Shown here piece by piece: positions 1 through 6,127 of a DNA stretch of 8,508 bases. The translations under genes were made by a program, and so were the position numbers. The notes under the pieces are model-generated. The model worked only from the letters and a program-made list of their open reading frames with translations, had not been told where the DNA came from and did not search any database. The stretch's first letter is position 1. Each line of letters begins with the position of its first letter. This DNA is from Holophagaceae bacterium (GTDB taxonomy: Bacteria; Acidobacteriota; Holophagae; Holophagales; Holophagaceae), in assembly GCA_025353305.1 (NCBI GenBank), contig JANXQX010000060.1:1-8508 (forward strand), given 5' to 3'.

Positions 1-2
1 CT

Positions 3-65
3 CGCGGATACAAGACGCGGCATAACAACCGCACCACCAAATTCATCGTCAAGCGGATCAACTAG
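3..65 (+). CDS. rplB: 50S ribosomal protein L2, C-terminal end (partial)
   Basis: Only the last 20 codons and the TAG stop are present; the gene enters from the left edge. The frame reads [20 protein letters not shown], which matches the basic C-terminal tail of L2 (family pattern KTRxNKRTDKFIVRRR). L2 is a 23S rRNA-binding protein next to the peptidyl transferase centre and is needed for subunit association. In the S10 operon it always lies immediately before rpsS, as here, with 11 bases between the two genes. The identification rests on the tail match plus position, and both are strong. Nothing can be said about the rest of the protein. Confidence 0.93.
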   Translation, partial: RGYKTRHNNRTTKFIVKRIN

Positions 66-76
66 GAGAATTCACG

Positions 77-361
77 ATGGCCCGTTCTCTGAAAAAAGGC
101 CCGTTTATCGATGGGCACCTCTCCAAGAAAGTGGACACCGCTGTTTCCGCGGATGACCGAAAAATCATCAAGACCTGGTCACGCCGTTCCACGGTCATGC
201 CGAAAATGATCGGCCTGACATTCGCCGTCCACAATGGCAACAAGTTCATCCCTGTCTACATTACGGACAACATGGTGGGCCACAAGCTGGGCGAATTCGC
301 TCCGACCCGGACCTTCAGGGGCCACGCCGGCAAGTCCGACGCCAAAGCGAAGGGGAAATAG
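77..361 (+). CDS. rpsS: 30S ribosomal protein S19
   Basis: The protein has 94 residues, the usual length for S19. It starts [12 protein letters not shown] and carries the family's WSRRST, PxMIG, VHNGxxFIPVYI and [15 protein letters not shown] blocks, so the whole protein aligns end to end. S19 sits in the head of the 30S subunit, forms a complex with S13, and contacts the A-site finger and L5 across the subunit bridge. The start is supported by AGGAG at 64-68, eight bases before the ATG and overlapping the rplB stop codon. The C-terminus is lysine-rich, as is normal for a tail that touches tRNA and rRNA. It is followed after three bases by rplV. Confidence 0.98.
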   Translation: MARSLKKGPFIDGHLSKKVDTAVSADDRKIIKTWSRRSTVMPKMIGLTFAVHNGNKFIPVYITDNMVGHKLGEFAPTRTFRGHAGKSDAKAKGK

Positions 362-364
362 GCC

Positions 365-751
365 ATGACCATGAACTCGAAATCTGCCGTCCAGGTCGAC
401 ATCGCTTCCAGCGCCACCATCAGGCACCTCCGGGGCTCGGCCCAGAAAGCCCGGCTCGTGGTGGACCTCATCCGCGGCAAGAATATCGGCGAAGCCCAGT
501 GGGTGCTCGCCAGCACCAAGAAATACGCCTCGGAACCCATCCGCAAATTGCTCGATTCCGCCGTGGCCAACGCCTTGGACAAGAATCCTTCAGTGAATCC
601 CGACGAATTGATGGTCAAGTCCGTATTCGTGGACGAGGGCTTCCGCATGAAGCGTGTCCGCCCTGCGCCCATGGGCCGCGCCTACCGGGTGCAGAAACGC
701 ACCTGCCACATCACCATTCAGCTCGCCGCCGTACCTGGCGAGGAGGCGTAG
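365..751 (+). CDS. rplV: 50S ribosomal protein L22
   Basis: The protein has 128 residues. The core from about residue 20 reads [21 protein letters not shown], the L22 signature (usual form [17 protein letters not shown]). The end reads [11 protein letters not shown], which matches the conserved KRTSHITVVL strand. L22 spans the large subunit, and its long beta-hairpin lines the nascent-chain tunnel with L4. The hairpin tip here is PAPMGRAYR instead of the E. coli PRAKGRADR. ATG at 365 is preferred over ATG at 371 because AGGGG at 351-355 is nine bases from the first and fifteen from the second. Only three bases separate it from rpsS. Its last codons contain the AGGAGG used by rpsC. Confidence 0.97.
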   Translation: MTMNSKSAVQVDIASSATIRHLRGSAQKARLVVDLIRGKNIGEAQWVLASTKKYASEPIRKLLDSAVANALDKNPSVNPDELMVKSVFVDEGFRMKRVRPAPMGRAYRVQKRTCHITIQLAAVPGEEA

Positions 752-753
752 TC

Positions 754-1401
754 ATGGGTCAAAAAGTTCACCCGTTCGGGTTCCGCATCATCTATTCCAA
801 GAATTGGCACAGCAAGTGGTACTCCAAGCGAGATTACGCCACCATGCTGCACGAGGACTTGAAACTCCGCAAAGATCTGAAAGCCCAGTTGCACGCGCTC
901 AACGCCATGATCAGCAAGATTGATATTGAGCGCGCCGCGGACAAGGTTACGGTGCGCATCTTCACCGCGCGCCCCGGCATTGTGATCGGACGCAAGGGTT
1001 CAGAGATCGATAAGCTCCGTGAAGATCTCCAGGCGAAGCTCAAGCGTCCCGTGGCCGTCGACATCCAGGAGATCAAGAAGCCTGAGATTGACGCACAGCT
1101 CGTGGCCGAAGGCGTCGCCCAGCAGCTCGAGCGCCGCATCGCCTTCCGCCGTGCCATGCGCAAGGCCGAAGAAGCCGCCATCCGCTTCGGCGCCAAAGGC
1201 TTCAAGATCAAGGTCTCAGGTCGGCTGAACGGCGCCGAGATCGCCCGCACCGAAGACTACCTTTCTGGTCAGATGCCCCTCCAGACCATCAAGGCCAACG
1301 TGGACTACGGCTTCGCTGAGGCCAAGACCACCTACGGCATCATCGGTGTGAAGGTGTGGGTGAACCTGCCGGATTCGGCTGTCGAAACCGTGAAGCGCTG
1401 A
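754..1401 (+). CDS. rpsC: 30S ribosomal protein S3
   Basis: The protein has 215 residues, similar to Gram-positive S3 and shorter than the 233 of E. coli because the long basic C-terminal tail is absent. It starts [12 protein letters not shown], the invariant S3 N-terminus. A type II KH domain covers roughly residues 38-106, with the RNA-binding GRKG loop at 79-82. The C-terminal domain carries [19 protein letters not shown] and [14 protein letters not shown]. The basic residues linked to mRNA helicase activity in E. coli (R131, R132, K135) have counterparts at R132, R133 and R136. S3 lies in the 30S head at the mRNA entry channel. AGGAGG at 741-746 fixes the start at 754; the frame stays open upstream inside rplV, but that extension has no S3 homology. 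Confidence 0.98.
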   Translation: MGQKVHPFGFRIIYSKNWHSKWYSKRDYATMLHEDLKLRKDLKAQLHALNAMISKIDIERAADKVTVRIFTARPGIVIGRKGSEIDKLREDLQAKLKRPVAVDIQEIKKPEIDAQLVAEGVAQQLERRIAFRRAMRKAEEAAIRFGAKGFKIKVSGRLNGAEIARTEDYLSGQMPLQTIKANVDYGFAEAKTTYGIIGVKVWVNLPDSAVETVKR

Positions 1402-1412
1402 GGTAACCAACC

Positions 1413-1832
1413 ATGCTGATGCCCAAGAAAGTCAAACACCGCAAGGTTCAAAAGGGTCGGGTCAAGGGTCAAGCTACCCGTGGTGCCGAGCTTGCATTTG
1501 GCGATTTCGGTCTTAAAGCTCTGGACCATTGTTGGCTGACCAATCGTCAGATCGAGGCCGCCCGCATCGCCATGACCCGTCACGTGAAGCGTGGCGGCAA
1601 GATCTGGATCCGCGTCTTCCCCGACCGTCCCACCACCTCGAAGCCAGCTGAAACCCGCATGGGTAGCGGCAAGGGCGCGCCGGACGGCTGGGTTTGCGTG
1701 ATCCGCCCAGGCCGCATTCTCTTCGAGATGGAAGGCATTACCGAGGACCTGGCTCGCGAGGCCCTGGCCCTGGCGCAGCAGAAACTGCCCTTTGCGTCTG
1801 AGTTCATCACCCGCACGCCGCCTGAAGAATAG
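1413..1832 (+). CDS. rplP: 50S ribosomal protein L16
   Basis: The protein has 139 residues, a normal length (E. coli 136). It starts [16 protein letters not shown] and has the conserved [32 protein letters not shown] region split over about residues 62-94, then [25 protein letters not shown]. The RMGxGKG arginine, which in E. coli is hydroxylated by YcfD/RoxA, is conserved; whether it is modified here cannot be told. L16 organises the 23S A-site region near the peptidyl transferase centre. GAGGT at 1400-1404, overlapping the rpsC stop, is eight bases before ATG 1413 and fourteen before ATG 1419, so the first ATG is chosen, in line with the family's MLMP start. Confidence 0.98.
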   Translation: MLMPKKVKHRKVQKGRVKGQATRGAELAFGDFGLKALDHCWLTNRQIEAARIAMTRHVKRGGKIWIRVFPDRPTTSKPAETRMGSGKGAPDGWVCVIRPGRILFEMEGITEDLAREALALAQQKLPFASEFITRTPPEE

Positions 1833-1841
1833 AGGAACCCT

Positions 1842-2048
1842 ATGAGCAAAAAGAACCCCTTCAGCGCATTCACCGAAAAAAACACCGAAGAGCTGGCGCA
1901 GCTTGAGGCCGAACTGGCCGCCAAGCGGTTCACCCTGCGTTTTCAGCATGCCGTGGGCCAAGTGGAGAATTCCGCCGAGATCCGCAAGACCCGCCGTGAT
2001 CTGGCCCGCGTCAAGACCGCGCTGGCCTCCAAAATGGCCGCAGAGTAG
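1842..2048 (+). CDS. rpmC: 50S ribosomal protein L29
   Basis: A 68-residue, mostly helical, strongly charged protein. The core shows [21 protein letters not shown], then [24 protein letters not shown], which is the two-helix hairpin of L29 (family pattern LRFQxAxGQLENxxxIRxxRRxIARIKT). About ten residues precede the usual N-terminus, a mild extension. L29 sits beside L23 at the tunnel exit, where the trigger factor, SRP and SecY docking surface is formed. GAGGA at 1832-1836, touching the rplP stop, lies five bases before the ATG. The next gene, rpsQ, follows after nine bases, the usual L16-L29-S17 order. Confidence 0.96.
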   Translation: MSKKNPFSAFTEKNTEELAQLEAELAAKRFTLRFQHAVGQVENSAEIRKTRRDLARVKTALASKMAAE

Positions 2049-2057
2049 GAGACTGGG

Positions 2058-2315
2058 ATGAGCCTCGAAACAAAAATGATCCGCAGTGGCATCGTGGTGT
2101 CCAGCAAGGCCGACAAGACCGTGGTCGTGAAGGTGGAGCGCAAGTTCCAGCACCCGCTGTATCACCGCACCGTAAAACAGTCGAAGAAATTCATGGCCCA
2201 TGATGAAACCAACGCCTGCGGCATCGGCGACCTGGTGAAGATCGTGGAGTCCCGTCCCTTGTCCAAACGCAAGCGCTGGGCGGTCCTCGAGATCGTCCAA
2301 AAAGCTGGCGAGTAA
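2058..2315 (+). CDS. rpsQ: 30S ribosomal protein S17
   Basis: The protein has 85 residues, matching the family (E. coli 84). Recognisable blocks are [35 protein letters not shown], split over about residues 11-45, followed by [33 protein letters not shown], which carries the conserved GDxVxIxExRPLSKxKxW signature of this OB-fold protein. S17 is a primary 16S rRNA binder in the 30S body. GGAG at 2048-2051 is six bases before ATG 2058. ATG at 2076 also lies close to the conserved core, but it lacks a well-placed binding site, so the upstream ATG is preferred. Confidence 0.98.
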   Translation: MSLETKMIRSGIVVSSKADKTVVVKVERKFQHPLYHRTVKQSKKFMAHDETNACGIGDLVKIVESRPLSKRKRWAVLEIVQKAGE

Positions 2316-2324
2316 GGAGATCCA

Positions 2325-2693
2325 ATGATTCAGATGGGATCCATGCTCACGGTCGCCGATAATTCCGGCGCGAAAAAGATCTGCTGCATCCTGCCGCTGG
2401 GCGGGGGTGTCGGCAGGATCGCCCAGTTGGGTGATGTCATCACTGCTTCCGTCAAGGAAGCCATCCCCGGCGGCACAGTGAAAAAGAAGGCCGTCGTTCA
2501 GGCGGTGATCGTTCGGCAGCGCAAGGCTTTCCGCCGCAAGGACGGAAGCTATATCCGCTTCGACGAGAACGCGGCCGTCCTCATCAAGAAAGATGGAGAA
2601 CCCGTGGGAACCCGCGTGTTCGGACCTGTGGCACGCGAACTCCGAGAGCGCAAATACATGAAAATCGTATCTCTCGCTCCTGAGGTGATCTGA
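2325..2693 (+). CDS. rplN: 50S ribosomal protein L14
   Basis: The protein has 122 residues, exactly the family length. It starts [18 protein letters not shown] and carries the near-invariant stretches [30 protein letters not shown] and [26 protein letters not shown]14 forms part of intersubunit bridges B5 and B8 and is the docking site for the ribosomal silencing factor RsfS. A strong AAGGAG at 2314-2319 lies five bases before the ATG. The segment after GAKK ([12 protein letters not shown]) is slightly more divergent than usual but in register. Its TGA shares one base with the ATG of rplX, which suggests translational coupling of the two genes. Confidence 0.99.
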   Translation: MIQMGSMLTVADNSGAKKICCILPLGGGVGRIAQLGDVITASVKEAIPGGTVKKKAVVQAVIVRQRKAFRRKDGSYIRFDENAAVLIKKDGEPVGTRVFGPVARELRERKYMKIVSLAPEVI

Positions 2694-2965
2694 TGCCAAC
2701 CATGAAGATGAAGCTGAAAAAGGGCGACCAGGTCGTCGTGATCGCCGGCAAAGACAAGGGCAAGGTCGGGCTGATTTCCAAGGTCAATCCATCCACCAAC
2801 CGCGTGCTTGTGGCTGGCATCAACATGATCAAGAAGGCCACCAAAGCTAATCCTCAGACCGGCGAGGAGGGCGGCATGATCCCCAAGGAAGCCACCATCC
2901 ACGCTTCCAATGTGATGATGCTCGACCCCGCAACCAACAAACCGACGCGCAAACGCCCGGCTTGA
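2693..2965 (+). CDS. rplX: 50S ribosomal protein L24, short form
   Basis: The protein has 90 residues. The N-terminal KOW motif (about residues 8-34: [18 protein letters not shown]) and the following [38 protein letters not shown] and NKPTRKRP segments identify L24. L24 starts 50S assembly and lies near the tunnel exit beside L29. The protein stops where the family normally continues with an RVGFRxxDGKKVRxxKK tail, so it is roughly 12-15 residues shorter than usual; no frame downstream restores that tail. The start overlaps the rplN stop by one base (TGATG), with GAGG at 2682-2685 just upstream. An unusual 208-base gap follows before rplE. Confidence 0.96.
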   Translation: MPTMKMKLKKGDQVVVIAGKDKGKVGLISKVNPSTNRVLVAGINMIKKATKANPQTGEEGGMIPKEATIHASNVMMLDPATNKPTRKRPA

Positions 2966-3004
2966 TTGCCAGCATCTGCAATCTTTCGGCTTTCCTCTTT
3001 GGAT

Positions 3005-3048
3005 GAGTCGTGGGATGATCATCATTCCGTCCCTAACCGGCCGGACTC
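3005..3048 (+). repeat. Imperfect inverted repeat, possible RNA hairpin
   Basis: GAGTC at 3005-3009 is complementary to GACTC at 3044-3048. Inside this, GGGATG at 3012-3017 can pair with CATTCC at 3023-3028 (one G-U pair, five-base loop), and a CCGGCCGG palindrome fills 3037-3044, partly competing with the outer stem. The arrangement could form a branched RNA structure in the rplX-rplE gap. The stems are short, so chance is a real alternative. Confidence 0.3.
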
Positions 3049-3140
3049 GTTTGAAAACCTGAGGTTGAGGGGAAACGGGAAGCGGCCGCCACCATCTGGT
3101 GCCAGCGTGCGACCCAAGCCCTCTCGCTCTCCCGAACCCC

Positions 3141-3156
3141 GGGGCATTTGCGCCCT
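3141..3156 (+). promoter_or_regulatory. Small hairpin just upstream of the rplE ribosome binding site
   Basis: GGGC at 3142-3145 pairs with GCCC at 3152-3155 around a six-base loop, and G3141 with U3156 adds a wobble pair. The hairpin ends eight bases before the GGAGG of rplE. It could affect ribosome loading or be part of a larger switch, but a stem of five pairs in GC-rich sequence is weak evidence. Confidence 0.3.
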
Positions 3157-3163
3157 CGGAAAT

Positions 3164-3168
3164 GGAGG
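3164..3168 (+). promoter_or_regulatory. Ribosome binding site deciding the rplE start
   Basis: GGAGG lies five bases before ATG 3174. It rules out the in-frame ATG at 3162, which would overlap the site, and the far-upstream GTG at 3099. Five bases at 3120-3124 (CCTCT) are complementary to it with one G-U pair, so the site could be masked in the folded mRNA. Confidence 0.8.
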
Positions 3169-3173
3169 ATGAA

Positions 3174-3737
3174 ATGTCTAAAGCACCAGAGCCTTCTGTG
3201 CCTCGCCTGAAAGCTCACTATTCCAGCAAAGTGATTCCCGCGCTGCAGGCGGAGTTCAATTTCGGCTCCATCATGCAGGTGCCCAAGCTTGAAAAGATCG
3301 TCCTGAACATGGGCGTCGGCGAAGCCATCCAGAACATCAAGATCCTGGATGTGGCCGTTGAAGAACTCACCACGATCGCCGGGCAGAAAGCCATCGTCCG
3401 AAAATCAAAAAAGAGCGTGGCCCAGTTCAAGCTGCGTGAGGGCATGCCCATCGCCTGCATGGTCACCTTGCGCGGACCCCGCATGTGGGAGTTCATGGAC
3501 CGCCTCATCGCGCTCTCTCTGCCCCGTGTACGTGACTTCCGTGGCGTCCCGACGCGTTCCTTCGACGGTCGTGGGAACTACACATTGGGGATTAGGGATC
3601 AATTGATCTTCCAGGAAATAGACTTCTCGAAGGTGGACAAGCTCAAGGGCATGAACATCACTTTCGTGACCACTGCCAAGAACGACGCCGAAGCGCGTGC
3701 CCTGCTGACTCAGCTCGGTATGCCCTTCCGTAAGTAG
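3174..3737 (+). CDS. rplE: 50S ribosomal protein L5
   Basis: The protein has 187 residues (E. coli 179); the extra length is an N-terminal MSKAPEPSV stretch before the conserved RLKAHY region. Diagnostic blocks are [42 protein letters not shown] (about residues 63-86), [16 protein letters not shown], and the near-invariant [10 protein letters not shown] and [22 protein letters not shown]5 binds 5S rRNA together with L18, forms the central protuberance, and bridges to S13 and the P-site tRNA. The start is set by GGAGG at 3164-3168. In E. coli the mRNA around this start is the target of the S8 repressor; here an unusually long untranslated stretch precedes it. rpsN follows after 14 bases. Confidence 0.98.
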   Translation: MSKAPEPSVPRLKAHYSSKVIPALQAEFNFGSIMQVPKLEKIVLNMGVGEAIQNIKILDVAVEELTTIAGQKAIVRKSKKSVAQFKLREGMPIACMVTLRGPRMWEFMDRLIALSLPRVRDFRGVPTRSFDGRGNYTLGIRDQLIFQEIDFSKVDKLKGMNITFVTTAKNDAEARALLTQLGMPFRK

Positions 3738-3751
3738 CAGGAGATTGGAAA

Positions 3752-3937
3752 ATGGCCCGCATCGCGAAAATCTACAAAGACAGCCAGCCTCCCAAGTTCT
3801 CAACCCAGCACAGGAATCGATGCCTGAGCTGTGGCCGTTCCAGGGGCTACCTCAGCAAATTCCGTCTGTGCCGAATCTGTTTCCGTAAACATGCACTTGC
3901 CGGTGAGTTGCCGGGCGTGCAGAAGTCCAGCTGGTAA
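3752..3937 (+). CDS. rpsN: 30S ribosomal protein S14, zinc-binding type
   Basis: A 61-residue protein, the exact length of type Z S14. Four cysteines in CLSC (24-27) and CRIC (40-43) make the zinc ribbon, followed by the diagnostic [18 protein letters not shown] end (family: FRELAxxGELPGVRKASW). S14 sits in the 30S head next to S3 and S19 and joins late in assembly. The zinc form makes this gene sensitive to zinc supply; many bacteria carry an extra zinc-free copy elsewhere, which this window cannot show. The N-terminus ([17 protein letters not shown]) differs from the common AKKSMIAKxxRxPKF form but keeps the PKF element. AGGAG at 3739-3743 lies eight bases upstream of the ATG. Confidence 0.97.
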   Translation: MARIAKIYKDSQPPKFSTQHRNRCLSCGRSRGYLSKFRLCRICFRKHALAGELPGVQKSSW

Positions 3938-3947
3938 GGGGGCAACC

Positions 3948-4343
3948 ATGAACACAGATCCTATTGCCGATTACCTGACCCGCATCCGCAACGGCATCAT
4001 GGCTGGCCACACGGCCGTCGTGGTACCCGCCAGCAAGATGAAGGAGAATCTCTCCGCCATCCTGAAGCAGGAGGGCTACATCCACTCCTACAAGGCCGTT
4101 GAGCATGAGGGCCGGAATTACCTCGTCCTCAATCTCAAATACCTGAAGGACAAAGCCAACGTGATCCATGGCATCAAAAGGATTTCTCGTCCAGGCCTTC
4201 GGATTTTCGCCGGAGTCCACGAGATCTCCGATGTCCACGGCGGCCTCGGCATCTCCATCCTCACCACGCCCAAGGGCGTGATGACCGGCAAGGACGCGCA
4301 AAAGCAGAACGTTGGCGGGGAAATCATCGCCCACGTCTGGTAA
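3948..4343 (+). CDS. rpsH: 30S ribosomal protein S8
   Basis: The protein has 131 residues (E. coli 130). It starts MNTDPIADYLTRIRNGIMAGH, and the C-terminal half has KRISRPGLRIFAGVHEI and GLGISILTTPKGVMTGKDA, then NVGGEIIAHVW. The usual STSKG/STSRG of the 16S-binding site is TTPKG, a mild substitution. S8 is a primary binder of 16S rRNA helix 21 and organises the 30S platform. In E. coli it also represses spc operon translation by binding mRNA near the rplE start, so it is the natural candidate regulator of the unusual gap upstream of rplE here. A purine-rich AAGGGGG at 3936-3942 overlapping the rpsN stop lies five bases before the ATG. Confidence 0.98.
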   Translation: MNTDPIADYLTRIRNGIMAGHTAVVVPASKMKENLSAILKQEGYIHSYKAVEHEGRNYLVLNLKYLKDKANVIHGIKRISRPGLRIFAGVHEISDVHGGLGISILTTPKGVMTGKDAQKQNVGGEIIAHVW

Positions 4344-4424
4344 CCGCCTTGCGTTCGTCTCTTAACCTATTTTCCTGAAATGGGCGACAGGTCTTGATCC
4401 AAGCCCTCATCTAAGGATTTCAAC
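4344..4424 (+). other. 81-base gap between rpsH and rplF
   Basis: Apart from the ribosome binding site of rplF (AAGGA at 4413-4417), nothing firm is visible. It is the second-longest intergenic stretch in the window and more AT-rich than its surroundings at 4360-4381. TTGCGT at 4349-4354 resembles a -35 box, but no convincing -10 box lies at the right spacing. GGGC at 4382-4385 can pair with GCCC at 4403-4406 across a 17-base loop, which is weak. Confidence 0.45.
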
Positions 4425-4961
4425 ATGTCTCGAATCGGAAAAATGCCCGTGACTCTGCCCAAGGGCGTGACCGTCACAGTCAATGGGGCTGAGGCCGTGG
4501 TCGCAGGCGCCAAGGGCAAGATCAACTGCCCGATCCCGAAGGGGATCAGCCTCGATATCCAGGCCGACTCCATCACATTCCTGAGGGCTGACGAACAGAC
4601 TCAGACCCGGGCCTTTCATGGTCTTGCCCGTGCGCTCGTGAACAACGCAGTCCTGGGTGTTACCGAAGGCTGGAAGAAGGAATTGGACATGGTCGGCGTT
4701 GGCTACAAAGCCTCCATGGATGGCGCGAAATTGCGCCTGGACCTGGGCTATAGCCACCCCATTTTCTACGAAGCGCCTGCGGGCATCGCGGTGGTGGTCG
4801 AAAAAGCCACCCATATCGTGGTGACCGGCAGTGACCGCCAGTTGGTGGGCCAAGTGGCCGCCGACATCCGGAAATTCCGAAAACCTGAGCCGTACAAGGG
4901 CAAGGGCGTCATGTACACCGGCGAAGTCATCCGCCGCAAGGCCGGCAAGACCGGAAAGTAG
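4425..4961 (+). CDS. rplF: 50S ribosomal protein L6
   Basis: The protein has 178 residues, typical of L6 (E. coli 177). It starts MSRIGKMPVTLPKGVTV and contains two repeated alpha/beta domains, about residues 1-82 and 83-178. The first holds ADEQTQTRAFHGLARALVNNAVLGVTEGW (in parts) and the second GVGYKASM, LRLDLGYSHPI, GSDRQLVGQVAADIRKFRKPEPYKGKG and the closing YTGEVIRRKAGKTGK. L6 lies near the factor-binding site and the sarcin-ricin loop and is needed for late 50S maturation. AAGGA at 4413-4417 is seven bases before the ATG. It opens a compact block running to rplO, after the 81-base gap. Confidence 0.98.
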   Translation: MSRIGKMPVTLPKGVTVTVNGAEAVVAGAKGKINCPIPKGISLDIQADSITFLRADEQTQTRAFHGLARALVNNAVLGVTEGWKKELDMVGVGYKASMDGAKLRLDLGYSHPIFYEAPAGIAVVVEKATHIVVTGSDRQLVGQVAADIRKFRKPEPYKGKGVMYTGEVIRRKAGKTGK

Positions 4962-4970
4962 GGGGGAGCC

Positions 4971-5348
4971 ATGGCCACATCAACCGAACTCAGAAACCTC
5001 GCCTCGCGGCGTGAAAAGACCAAGGCCCGTATCCGCGGGCGGCTATCCGGTACCGCGGAGCGTCCTCGGCTCACGATCTACAAGAGCCTCAAGCGCATCT
5101 ATGTACAGGCTGTGGATGACTCCAAAGGTGTCACCGTGGCGTCCGCCTCCAGCCTGGAGAAGGATCTGCGGTCCAAGCTTTCCAACGGTGCGAACATCGA
5201 CGCCGCCAAGGCCGTCGGAGCAAGCATCGCCGCCCGTTTACAAGAAAAGGGCATCAAGGCGGTGGTCTTCGACCGCAATGGTTATCTCTATCACGGCCGC
5301 GTGAAAGCGCTGGCCGACAGCGCCCGCGAAGCCGGGCTGCAGTTTTGA
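4971..5348 (+). CDS. rplR: 50S ribosomal protein L18
   Basis: The protein has 125 residues. After a basic N-terminal arm ([27 protein letters not shown]), which binds 5S rRNA, the core shows [18 protein letters not shown], then [20 protein letters not shown], ending [20 protein letters not shown]. These are the standard L18 blocks ([26 protein letters not shown]). L18 acts with L5 in delivering 5S rRNA to the large subunit. A run of six G residues at 4961-4966, starting in the rplF stop, sits close to the ATG and is a somewhat tightly spaced binding site. The stop is followed after 11 bases by rpsE; the stop region itself supplies the GAGGAG of that gene. Confidence 0.98.
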   Translation: MATSTELRNLASRREKTKARIRGRLSGTAERPRLTIYKSLKRIYVQAVDDSKGVTVASASSLEKDLRSKLSNGANIDAAKAVGASIAARLQEKGIKAVVFDRNGYLYHGRVKALADSAREAGLQF

Positions 5349-5359
5349 GGAGCGGAGCG

Positions 5360-5887
5360 ATGGCGAACGAGCGAAATGACAGGCACGGCAATCAAGGCGC
5401 CTCTGAACAGCAAAGCGAGTTCAAGGACCAGGTCATCTACGTGGGCCGTGTCACCAAGGTGGTCAAGGGTGGAAAGAATTTCTCCTTTTCCGCGCTGGTG
5501 GTGGTGGGCGACGGCAATGGCCGGGTCGGCTTCGGCCTGGGCAAGGCCCTCGAAGTTCCTTCGGCCATCAAGAAGGGGATCGAGAGCGCCAAGCGCAACA
5601 TGATCAAGGTTCCGGTGACTCCCAACGGCAGCTTGCCGCATCCGATCCAGGGCCATTTCGGCGCGGGTTCGGTGCTGATGAAGCCAGCGCCACAGGGAAC
5701 CGGCATCATCGCCGGCGCCGCGGTGCGCGCCGTCATGGAAGCTGCCGGCGTGCACAACGTCCTTACCAAGAGCCTAGGTTCCAGTAATCCTCACAACGTG
5801 GTTCGCGCCACATTCCAGGGACTAGCGGCTCTCATGGACCCCTATACGGTCATGACCAATCGCGGTCTGGATCAGGTGGAGGCCTAA
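5360..5887 (+). CDS. rpsE: 30S ribosomal protein S5
   Basis: The protein has 175 residues (E. coli 167). A hydrophilic N-terminal stretch of about 20 residues precedes the conserved [20 protein letters not shown] and [23 protein letters not shown] (the double-stranded RNA-binding-like domain). The C-terminal domain follows, with [39 protein letters not shown] and [20 protein letters not shown]5 lies at the mRNA entry and affects translational accuracy and spectinomycin response; the loop before KGGKN is the known spectinomycin region. ATG 5360 is chosen over the in-frame TTG at 5345 because GAGGAG at 5347-5352 sits seven bases before it and inside the longer version. rpmD starts one base after the stop. 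Confidence 0.98.
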   Translation: MANERNDRHGNQGASEQQSEFKDQVIYVGRVTKVVKGGKNFSFSALVVVGDGNGRVGFGLGKALEVPSAIKKGIESAKRNMIKVPVTPNGSLPHPIQGHFGAGSVLMKPAPQGTGIIAGAAVRAVMEAAGVHNVLTKSLGSSNPHNVVRATFQGLAALMDPYTVMTNRGLDQVEA

Positions 5888-5888
5888 G

Positions 5889-6116
5889 ATGCCCAACCAA
5901 CCGAAACAGAATCCCCCCAGCAAGGCCTTGATCGGCAAGAACGTGGTCATCACGCTCCGCCGGTCGATCATCTGCACCGTGCCCAAGCACAAGGCATTTG
6001 CTCAGACCCTTTGCCTCAAGCGCCCCGGTGACACCCGTGAGTGCGTGTATACCGCAAATGTCCACGGAATGCTCAAGCTGATGCCCCACCTTATTGACGT
6101 AACGGTCAAGGGTTAG
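5889..6116 (+). CDS. rpmD: 50S ribosomal protein L30, divergent
   Basis: The protein has 75 residues against about 60 for typical L30. The first 15 or so residues (MPNQPKQNPPSKALI) are an extra, proline-rich N-terminus. The core VVITLRRSIICTVPKHKAFAQTLCLKRPGD corresponds in parts to the L30 pattern KVTLVKSxIGxxxKHRxTVxxLGLRR, and TANVHGMLKLMPHLIDVTV to TPAIRGMINKVxxLVxV. The normally conserved IG after KS and the LGL are replaced (SIIC, LCL), so the match is real but weak. Position between rpsE and rplO is diagnostic for L30. GGAGG at 5878-5882 lies six bases before the ATG, and only one base separates it from the rpsE stop, so the start is well supported. L30 is a small peripheral 50S protein that some bacteria lack. 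Confidence 0.9.
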   Translation: MPNQPKQNPPSKALIGKNVVITLRRSIICTVPKHKAFAQTLCLKRPGDTRECVYTANVHGMLKLMPHLIDVTVKG

Positions 6117-6127
6117 AGGAGAACGTC

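Larger units (their letters stand above)
2966..3173 (+). other. 208-base gap between rplX and rplE, possible leader/control region
   Basis: No protein with recognisable homology is encoded here, although one frame in register with rplX is open as far as 3172. All junctions before it in the window are at most 12 bases. The gap contains four perfect palindromes: GATGATCATC at 3014-3023, CCGGCCGG at 3037-3044, GCGGCCGC at 3082-3089 and CCCCGGGG at 3137-3144. It also has a short hairpin-forming AACC-TGA-GGTT at 3056-3066 and a TGAGG repeat at 3060-3064 and 3066-3070. No convincing -35/-10 promoter pair and no terminator with a U tract were found. Position suggests an mRNA leader controlling the L5-S14-S8 genes; this is inference. 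Confidence 0.5.

Noticed and set aside
499..753. Upstream extension of rpsC to a start at 499
   Set aside because: The extension lies inside rplV in another frame. The invariant S3 N-terminus MGQKVHP begins at 754 behind AGGAGG.
1332..2699. A 455-codon open frame on the - strand opposite rpsC-rplN
   Set aside because: It lies opposite five highly conserved ribosomal genes, resembles no protein I know, and is explained by GC-rich codon structure giving an open antisense frame.
2966..3172. A possible small gene of 68 codons in the rplX-rplE gap
   Set aside because: It begins with a TTG directly after the rplX stop without its own ribosome binding site and shows no recognisable family. It is kept only as part of the gap discussion.
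3099..3173. Longer L5 starting at GTG 3099 or ATG 3162
   Set aside because: The added residues do not resemble L5. GGAGG at 3164-3168 is correctly spaced only for ATG 3174.
4344..4424. Promoter for rplF in the 81-base gap
   Set aside because: TTGCGT at 4349 has no acceptable -10 hexamer at 16-18 bases, and no other pair stood out.
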